The position numbers and the translations under genes were made by a program. 64,000 nt of DNA, taken from NCBI RefSeq assembly GCF_000224145.3, contig NC_020169.2:2782095-2846094 (forward strand), written 5' to 3'. Shown in pieces: positions 59,701-64,000 of this stretch. A model generated the notes under the pieces. It worked only from the letters and a program-made list of their open reading frames with translations. It was not told the DNA's origin and did not search any database. Source of the stretch: Ciona intestinalis. Taxonomy: Eukaryota > Chordata > Ascidiacea > Phlebobranchia > Cionidae. The first letter of the stretch is position 1, and each line of letters starts with the position of its first letter.

Positions 59701-61234
59701 GTCAGCAGCAGGAAAAAGTGATTCAGAAAATGGAAAAACTTCTTAACAAATACATCAAGCAGACAAGCACGAAAGGAAACATGGGAGATTTTCCAAATAA
59801 TGTTGGAGGTAGGTCCAAACACTCTAAAGGATTGGTTCTATAAATTAAAACACCATTATTGAATGTAACTTATTTATCCTCACGTGGTGGGACAGAGACA
59901 GTCGTTATAACATGGGTGTTCTGTTTTATACACACCCAAAATAAGCTCCAGTTATGCAAATACCCACAAAAGAAAATATTTTTTTTAATATAAAAATTAT
60001 TTTATTACATACAAAAATTATTTTTATTTGAAATGAATTTTTTTTCAGACGCAAACAACCAGGGAACAGTTGGGATTTTGAGTCAAGAGAATGGTAAACT
60101 ACAAATAGAAGTTGATCAACTGAGGGTATGTAATGAATGAATGAATGAATGAATGTAACTTATTTATTTTTGTATGGCCAGCAAGGACAGCCGTTATAAC
60201 ACTGGTGTGCTTTCATACATGTATTACTAAAAATCTAAACAACCCATAAGGGAATAAATGAATGTAGCTTGTTTATTCTTGTGTGGTCGGCAACCAAAGT
60301 CATTACAACATTCTGTTTCATACATGTGTTACTGAAAATTTGACAACCCTATAAATGGACAATTGCCGTTAAGTGACACAAACGCCCAGATTGGTGGTAG
60401 AACCCATAACCACTAATATAGAGACAGACGCAACAACTACTGTGCCATGGCAATATTTCAATAACTCACATTATTTTAATTACCATAAACAAATTACATT
60501 AGTTCAATAAGCATAATTTCAAAGCATTAATTTCTTCCAATTAAATGTAAAAGTGTTTTAATTATAAGCATGTTTTAACAACTGTTGATTTGTTGCTATA
60601 TATCCTGTCTTTTCATTTAATATATTTCTAAATTTCTGCTAGCATAATCAAAGATGGAAATAAAGTTATTGTTATATTCATATTATTATTGTAGTACATT
60701 TACACGACTTTTAAATATTCCAATTTGTCAATTTACCTCCAGATGCAGTTAGAGCATCACAACGAAGAGAAATCAGATCTTCTTTCTCGTCTTGAGCGAG
60801 CAGAAAGTCGTGTGTCTTCCCTGGAAAGCCAGCTTGACCACAACTCACGTACATGGGCGAAAGAGAGACACGAACTCACAGTAAGACTCCAGGAACACAG
60901 GAATGGCATACTGAGGACAACAGGTGGAAATTTAAGCGATCCATTGCTGGTGAGTATCTTTGTATGGGGTTGGGGTAAGATGGTGCAGGTTTTGGGGGTA
61001 AGATGGTGCATGTTTTCATTCTTTTTTTATATTCATTGTTTTTAAAACAAAGAATATTTACAGAATCATATACAAGTATTCTTATTACTTCAAAAGGCTT
61101 TGGTTAATTGTTTAAAACCTGATTAAGAAATGTATTATATTATGTGCCAACGGTATTTACCTTACTCCACAGTACTATACATAAGCTGCATGTTGATATA
61201 TTTCAATTGACTTTCTTCTATCCAGCACAACTGA
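41746..61234 (+). CDS. CCDC33: CCDC33-like C2-domain and coiled-coil protein
   Basis: Exons: 41746-41898, 42160-42292, 42365-42509, 42926-43103, 43357-43462, 43534-43617, 43929-44071, 48810-49063, 49385-49490, 50017-50154, 50955-51032, 51929-52044, 52533-52652, 53210-53339, 53564-53641, 54264-54391, 54885-55121, 56711-56823, 57299-57383, 57848-57928, 58536-58650, 58707-58795, 59586-59808, 60049-60125, 60743-60949 and a tiny last exon 61226-61234. About 1108 aa (human about 960). Blocks shared with human CCDC33: TLPTGFCKNDKNYD, RVGEALFAIYPR, EDFYRYSG, a C2 segment with VIMHGATSLPSRSDGIDP, FHPYHFELV, and C-terminal coiled coils (QQEKVIQKMEKLL; RLERAESRVSSLESQL). Vertebrate CCDC33 is testis- and cilium-associated. 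The joins 52044/52533 (phase clash, perhaps a missed micro-exon) and 55121/56711 are uncertain. Confidence 0.9.
44072..45675. other. CCDC33 intron 7, left part
   Basis: About 1.6 kb without coding signal. 44056-44100 and 44205-44260 are similar (AATAAACAGGTAAATACTGG near both), showing a short tandem duplication of the donor of exon 43929-44071. The rest is unremarkable AT-rich sequence, partly the 3' side of the nested antisense gene. Confidence 0.6.
45676..48056 (-). CDS. Nested antisense coiled-coil protein, unrecognised
   Basis: Five exons in phase, 47907-48056, 47750-47827, 46958-47170, 46420-46587 and 45676-45927, encode 286 aa. Residues 1-50 are Ser-rich (SSSPASSRSSSRASS). The remainder is almost wholly charged helix with heptad-like spacing (EQLNKDINNMLNKM; EKLLLKAKLDFNNAVKK; EMQLEMRTMKREIAQLKNN), typical of a coiled-coil structural protein. 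Exon borders have good GT-AG sites (GTTAGT, GTGCTA, GTAGGG, GTAATT). The gene lies wholly inside the 4.7-kb CCDC33 intron 44072-48809 on the opposite strand. I could not assign a family. A centrosomal or ciliary role would be a guess. Confidence 0.75.
46027..46350 (+). repeat. SINE with a duplicated tail, in an intron of the nested gene
   Basis: Head GTCATGGCAAAGTGGTTAGC, GTTCTTGGGCAAGACACTTA, then two successive tail-like segments (GTAACTCGTAAGCAGGCATC near 46200; GTAACTTATAAGCAGGCATT near 46330). Confidence 0.75.
47235..47310. mobile_element. GGGTGGGG-type MITE, right arm only
   Basis: Ends ATCTTACCCCACCCTACTAT, preceded by ATGGGACATTATGTGCTAAT. The left arm is deleted. Confidence 0.6.
47500..47715. 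repeat. Two-copy tandem repeat, about 120-bp unit
   Basis: AAATAATTTATTACTATGCA... and AAATAATTTATAACTGTGCA..., each ending in GTTACTATACTGTATT or GTTATTACTATACTGTATT. It lies in an intron of the nested gene. Confidence 0.65.
48057..48809. other. CCDC33 intron 7, right part
   Basis: Upstream region of the nested antisense gene. No coding signal on either strand. Confidence 0.5.
49499..49800 (+). repeat. Full-length SINE beside a CCDC33 donor
   Basis: Head CCGGCGCCGTGGCAAAGTGG starts 9 bases after the end of exon 49385-49490. B box GGGTTCAAGGC, body TGTGTCCTTGGGCAAGCCC, tail TTTTCCGGCCGCGTGAGAAT. This is the best reference copy in the window, with 50216. Confidence 0.9.
50214..50530 (+). repeat. 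Full-length SINE in CCDC33
   Basis: Head CAGGCACCGTGGCATAGTGG with GGTTCAAGGCGGTCACAC, body, and tail GCCACGCGAGGATAAAGTAA then GTTACACCCAATC. It starts about 60 bases after the donor of exon 50017-50154, in sense orientation. Confidence 0.9.
51267..51456. mobile_element. GGGTGGGG-type MITE in CCDC33
   Basis: Opens with TATAGTAGGGTAGGAGAACA and closes with GTCCCATCTTCCCCCACATT. Confidence 0.85.
51715..51845 (+). repeat. SINE tail fragment in CCDC33
   Basis: ATCACCCACAAAGTAACATA through CATGCGAGGATAAAGCAAGT and a CATTCA-like end. It lies about 80 bases before an acceptor. Confidence 0.75.
52105..52455. repeat. Two-copy tandem repeat in CCDC33
   Basis: ATTGAAAAAAAGATTTTACTATTTGGTC-like and ATTTAGTC-like blocks recur about 180 bases apart, each preceded by a TTGCTGCTAT-like segment. 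The reading-phase problem at the next exon lies beside this array. Confidence 0.55.
52955..53115 (+). repeat. SINE body fragment in CCDC33
   Basis: GTGTCCTTGTGCAAGACACT, ACCCAGCGGTCACTAATGGG and GGTAACTCGCAAGC blocks. Head and terminal tail are lost. Confidence 0.65.
53865..53990 (+). repeat. SINE tail fragment in CCDC33
   Basis: AACATACATGGTAACTCGTA through CGAGGATAAAGAAAGTTACA and ATTCATTCATTTATTTATT. Confidence 0.75.
54075..54262. repeat. Inverted pair of SINE tails abutting a CCDC33 acceptor
   Basis: 54080-54190 is a minus-strand tail (AATGAATGTAACTTACTTCA...). 54193-54260 is a plus-strand tail ending CACGTTACATTCATTCC. The exon 54264-54391 acceptor CAG follows directly, so the SINE end supplies the pyrimidine-rich tract. 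Confidence 0.85.
55122..56102. other. CCDC33 intron, 55122-56102
   Basis: No coding or repeat signal recognised. A short missed exon is possible, because the join across this intron is supported only by phase. Confidence 0.4.
56103..56368. mobile_element. hAT-like non-autonomous element, left-to-right copy
   Basis: AGCAGTGGTTCTTAAACTTT at the left, TTTACCCCAGTTTAAAAAAC then GTTGCACTG at the right. The interior includes CATTTACCCCCTAAATACGA. It is the same family as 58834, in the opposite orientation. Confidence 0.75.
58370..58485 (+). repeat. SINE head running into a 50-N gap
   Basis: CTGGCACCGTGGCGTAGTGG and CCAGAGGTAATG are followed by N at 58423-58472, then TTCATTCAT after the gap. The missing sequence is therefore simply the SINE body. 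Confidence 0.85.
58832..59146. mobile_element. hAT-like non-autonomous element, inverted copy
   Basis: ACCAGCGTTTCTTAAACTGG at the left and AAGTTTAAGAACCACTG at the right. The interior has GGGGGTAAATCTGATAAGCA, the complement of the 56103 copy. The two copies bracket about 2.5 kb of CCDC33. Confidence 0.8.
59860..59950 (-). repeat. SINE tail fragment in CCDC33
   Basis: AATGTAACTTATTTATCCTC followed by CGTTATAACATGGGTGTTCT. Confidence 0.65.
60130..60460 (-). repeat. Two adjacent diverged SINE copies in CCDC33
   Basis: Tails at 60130 (AATGAATGAATGAATGTAAC) and 60255 (AATGAATGTAGCTTGTTTAT), each followed by the ACATG(T)(A/G)TTACTAA(A)AAT block. The second retains a weak head to about 60455. 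Confidence 0.65.
60961..61172. mobile_element. Diverged GGGTGGGG-type MITE in the last CCDC33 intron
   Basis: Left arm doubled (TATGGGGTTGGGGTAAGATG, then GGGGGTAAGATGGTGCATG). Right arm CCTTACTCCACAGTACTATA. Confidence 0.65.
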
Positions 61235-61726
61235 GTCATATCTATACTCTTTAATATATATCAACTCTACACCTCTACAGCATGTCCAGCAAAACTGAAC
61301 TTATTTTCTTTTCTCAAACAGAACTAACTTGAAGCTTATCAAGTTTTTCCTGCTGAACTAAGCAATATTAAGACCACTGTGCATGGCAACTTACCTATGG
61401 AGTGAATCACCAACTTTAGCTTTCACGTTCTGCATATCATACATAGGTTCCAGGATACATATTCTTGCACAGTGAAAATGACCAAAGCACTTCTGGTGGG
61501 CGGGTGTACACCTCTGAATTCTCACTGTGACTTTAATGTTTATTGTATCACAAAACGCTTTGTTTGTATACTTATTTAATTTAGTTTATTGTCGATTAGT
61601 GCAATTTAAAAATAGCTTCCAATATTAAAGTTTTAATTGTTTCAGATAATTTTATTCAAGGCTTCCATTTAGAGCACCAAGCTCTTGTAGTGTTTACCTG
61701 TAATTTTATAAGAATAACTTTTTATC

Positions 61727-61732
61727 AATAAA
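61727..61732 (+). terminator. CCDC33: Poly(A) signal for CCDC33
   Basis: AATAAA about 490 bases after the proposed stop, with a T-rich stretch upstream. This is the first canonical signal on the plus strand after the gene. Confidence 0.5.
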
Positions 61733-62279
61733 GATGCAGATATTATTGTTACTTAAAACAATTTCGTACATGAAATACAACTAATAAAATACAACAAATA
61801 AGATACAACATCCTTAATATTTTAATCAAGTTGTATTTGATTTTTAAAAACAAAAAACTTGGTATATTCCTTATATGAACTTTCTGTTCCTGCTTAAACT
61901 ACTCCTCGTGTAAGCAAAGCTTTTTTCATAAACATTATCGAAAGTTTCCAGTTGCTTAATAATGAACATAACTGTTGGACTAATTTCAAGACGCAACGAT
62001 TTCAGACTGATTTTTTATATAAAAAAATTGTTTTTGCTTTTTCAAGCCAAACAAATGACTGTCAATGTGAAAACAAAAGTTACAAAAAAGACAACATGTT
62101 TAAAAAAGTTCAGATCCAAATGTTACTATGAACTATTTTATCCCTATAATCGGTTTTTGGTAAGTTCGATAATCAGTTTTTGGTAAGTCCCAAAACACAG
62201 CAGCTGTAGTATACTTTGTCAGAAATTTGTTATAAAAGTAAAAAAAATAATTGGAAGGAAAGATAACTTGTTGTTGCTT
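61733..62279. other. Spacer between the convergent CCDC33 and KIAA1143-like genes
   Basis: The 61962-62186 plus frame has a biased Lys/Phe composition from AT richness and no recognised domain. No other signal. Confidence 0.5.
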
Positions 62280-63170
62280 TCAAACATCATCATCTTCTTC
62301 TTCTTCATTAAAAGATAACACAGGAGCTGTTTTTGATTTCGTTCCTTTTTTAGTTTTGGTCTTCTTATCGGTTTGCTCATCTTTTTTATCTGGGTTAGAA
62401 TTGGCTTTCATCTTTTTTGAAGAAGCAGAAAGTCCCTTTTCTTCTGCTGAACGCTTGGTAGCAGGCTGTTTGAACACAATTTTTCCACCAACAGTACCTG
62501 TATCTAAAAACAAAAATGACAAATTTGCCTAAATTGAAGCTTTGTATCACAAAATAACCTTTTCAGTATTCGGTATGGGTGAGGTCCTTAGGGACCTGTC
62601 ATTCAGGCCAGATTTGGCTCATTACCTCATACAGTATCAGTAAGTACCCATACTGTTTGAAATTATTGGTTAACACATGAAAACACTGCAACAGGGTAGC
62701 AATATCATATATTACTTATTACTGTTAACAAAATATTGTTCATATATTTTGTAAACAAACGTAAGCTAAGTGATTCTCAGTTGGCAATCTATTTTCTACA
62801 AACCTTTTTCCTTTTCATATTCTTTTTTATTTAAATCACCATCTTTTAAAACAACAATCACGGGCTGTTCATCATCGTTGTCATCTCTATCGTCAAGCTC
62901 AGCAGAAGGTCGGTTCTAAGCAGTTTATTAAAAAAGTAGTAACTCAAACTTGTATAAAATATAAAAAAAAATATTTTAAAAAAAATTGCAACAAATATAA
63001 AAAAAATGTTTAAAATGGGGTTTTAAAATTTATTTGTATAAATATTTCACTGAAAGAAAATACAACACCTTGTCATCTATCTCTGGTTCTTTTATTAAAC
63101 CAGCTTTTTTCTTAAACTGTGTTATAAACTTTGGTTGCTCTTGTTTTATAAATTGAAACTTTTTCGACAT
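62280..63170 (-). CDS. KIAA1143: KIAA1143-like small nuclear protein
   Basis: Exons 63069-63170, 62804-62915 and 62280-62503 encode 145 aa (human 154). Shared landmarks: an N-terminus MSKKFQF..QEQPKFITQFKKKAG (human SYVRPAEPAFLARFKERVG), the core DEQPVIVVLKDGDL (human DEQPQVVVLKKGDL), a GKIVFKQP segment, LSASSKKMK (human LTASSKKKK) and the acidic end LSFNEEEEDDD (human LSFDNEDENE). Function is not established for the family. The Lys-rich C-terminal half fits a nuclear location. Confidence 0.9.
62565..62645. repeat. Dispersed repeat unit in the KIAA1143-like intron
   Basis: GTATGGGTGAGGTCCTTAGG with TTCAGGCCAGATTTGGCTC, one unit of the family amplified at 14455-14812. Confidence 0.7.
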
Positions 63171-63815
63171 TAGATGTTTTGCAATGCCCACTGTTTGCTT
63201 CAGTTAAACCACACGAAGATTTTAATAAAATTTCAGCTTCACCTAGATTTGTATACCAAATAGCTTTTATTCAAGAAACTTGGTCAACAAGAAAATCAAT
63301 GTATGTTTAGCGCATTAAAGCGCATTATCTGTAATGTTACTTTTCTTATGAAAATAAATCAGTTTTAGGTACTTGAATGTATCCTGTATACTGCAATTTC
63401 TATTCATATTATATTTTCCAACTACATCATATATATATATATATATATATATGTTTTTACAAAAAAAATGATTAAATATATTTTAAACGAAATACAACAA
63501 ATAAAGCCATATTTTACACTTTACTATGAAGCATAATTTTGCAGAAGCAAGAAAACAAGCTGCAAATAATATTCACTTTCCTAGACAATAAAAATTCTAT
63601 TTCCATGGTTTTAGCAGGACAAAAAATATTCTATCCATTTTAAAAGCATACTGATACATGTATATATAATAAGTATGTGAATACAACAACAGAAGTACAA
63701 GCTAATAGAAACTGTCTTAGATATTCTATTTATAGTCCTATAGAAATAAACTAAAAGAAAGTTAACTTTACTTCTCCAGCATAATGTAAAAAATAAAATC
63801 CCATGAAATATTAAC
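63171..63815. other. Spacer with an (AT)n microsatellite
   Basis: Upstream region of the KIAA1143-like gene and 3' region of the gene to the right. A perfect AT tract lies at 63429-63452. The 63611-63841 minus frame overlaps the real terminal exon in another frame and is not coding. Confidence 0.6.
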
Positions 63816-63960
63816 TTAGGTATCGTCATCAGTTTGTACAACAGGGTGAGATTTTCGCGTTTTGATTGAGTTTACAAGCTTCATGGAAATAAAAAGCGCG
63901 ATAATAATTGTTACAAAACAGCATGCGAATAACTTTCTGGTGCCAGTCGCGTTAGAACTG
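63816..63960 (-). CDS. Terminal exon of a single-pass membrane protein (partial)
   Basis: A good acceptor (TTATATTTTTACACAG) at 63962-63961 opens a 47-codon exon ending TAA at 63816-63818. It encodes a short lumenal or extracellular piece (SSNATGTRK, with an N-glycosylation sequon NAT), one hydrophobic helix (LFACCFVTIIIALFISM) and a 20-residue cytoplasmic tail ending TDDDT. It is typical of the last exon of a type I membrane protein. The rest of the gene lies beyond the right edge, so the family cannot be named. Confidence 0.6.
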
Positions 63961-64000
63961 CTGTGTAAAAATATAAGGCCTGAACACGCGATTAAATTCA

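Noticed and set aside
61962-62186. 74-codon plus-strand frame downstream of CCDC33
   Set aside because: AT-driven Lys/Phe composition, no domain, and it lies beyond the CCDC33 poly(A) signal.

Overview
The window looks like nuclear DNA of a solitary ascidian, most likely Ciona. It is AT-rich, with many short-intron genes whose proteins align exon by exon with vertebrate orthologues. The introns and spacers are packed with a tRNA-derived SINE, palindromic MITEs and fold-back elements. The species call is an inference from gene content and repeat style. Three 50-N gaps (24953-25002, 35473-35522, 58423-58472) show it is a draft scaffold. Two of the gaps lie between near-duplicate sequences, which suggests unmerged haplotype ends.

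Layout. Minus strand, 60-20050: Mediator subunit MED23, rebuilt here as 32 coding exons (about 1344 aa) with a consistent reading frame. One intron is a clear AT-AC U12-type intron and a second U12-type donor sits in the last visible exon. Minus strand, 20914-23568: a single-exon SNM1/Apollo (DCLRE1B-like) nuclease with a long acidic tail. 23833-25339: a fold-back mobile element with about 190-bp GC-rich inverted arms and MITEs nested in its loop. Plus strand: a caspase-2 orthologue (25777-27322), an intronless RimL-type N-acetyltransferase of bacterial character (27731-28279) and the lysosomal sulfatase GALNS in 14 exons (28463-34003). 34992-40573: a tandem cluster of four-exon, tail-anchored P-loop sulfotransferase-like genes, with two full copies, one exon-1-only copy beside a gap and one exon-1 relic. 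Plus strand, 41746-61234: CCDC33, a C2-domain and coiled-coil protein. A five-exon antisense coiled-coil gene (45676-48056) lies inside one CCDC33 intron. Minus strand, 62280-63170: KIAA1143-like nuclear protein. Minus strand, 63816-63960: the last exon of a single-pass membrane protein that continues off the right edge.

The genes do not form one pathway. They are a conserved housekeeping and ciliary/testis-type set. The unusual content is (a) the U12 introns of MED23, (b) the bacterial-like acetyltransferase just upstream of GALNS, possibly as a two-gene operon, (c) the tail-anchored sulfotransferase cluster, one copy of which uses a GC-AG intron, and (d) mobile elements that sit against, fill or supply splice sites.
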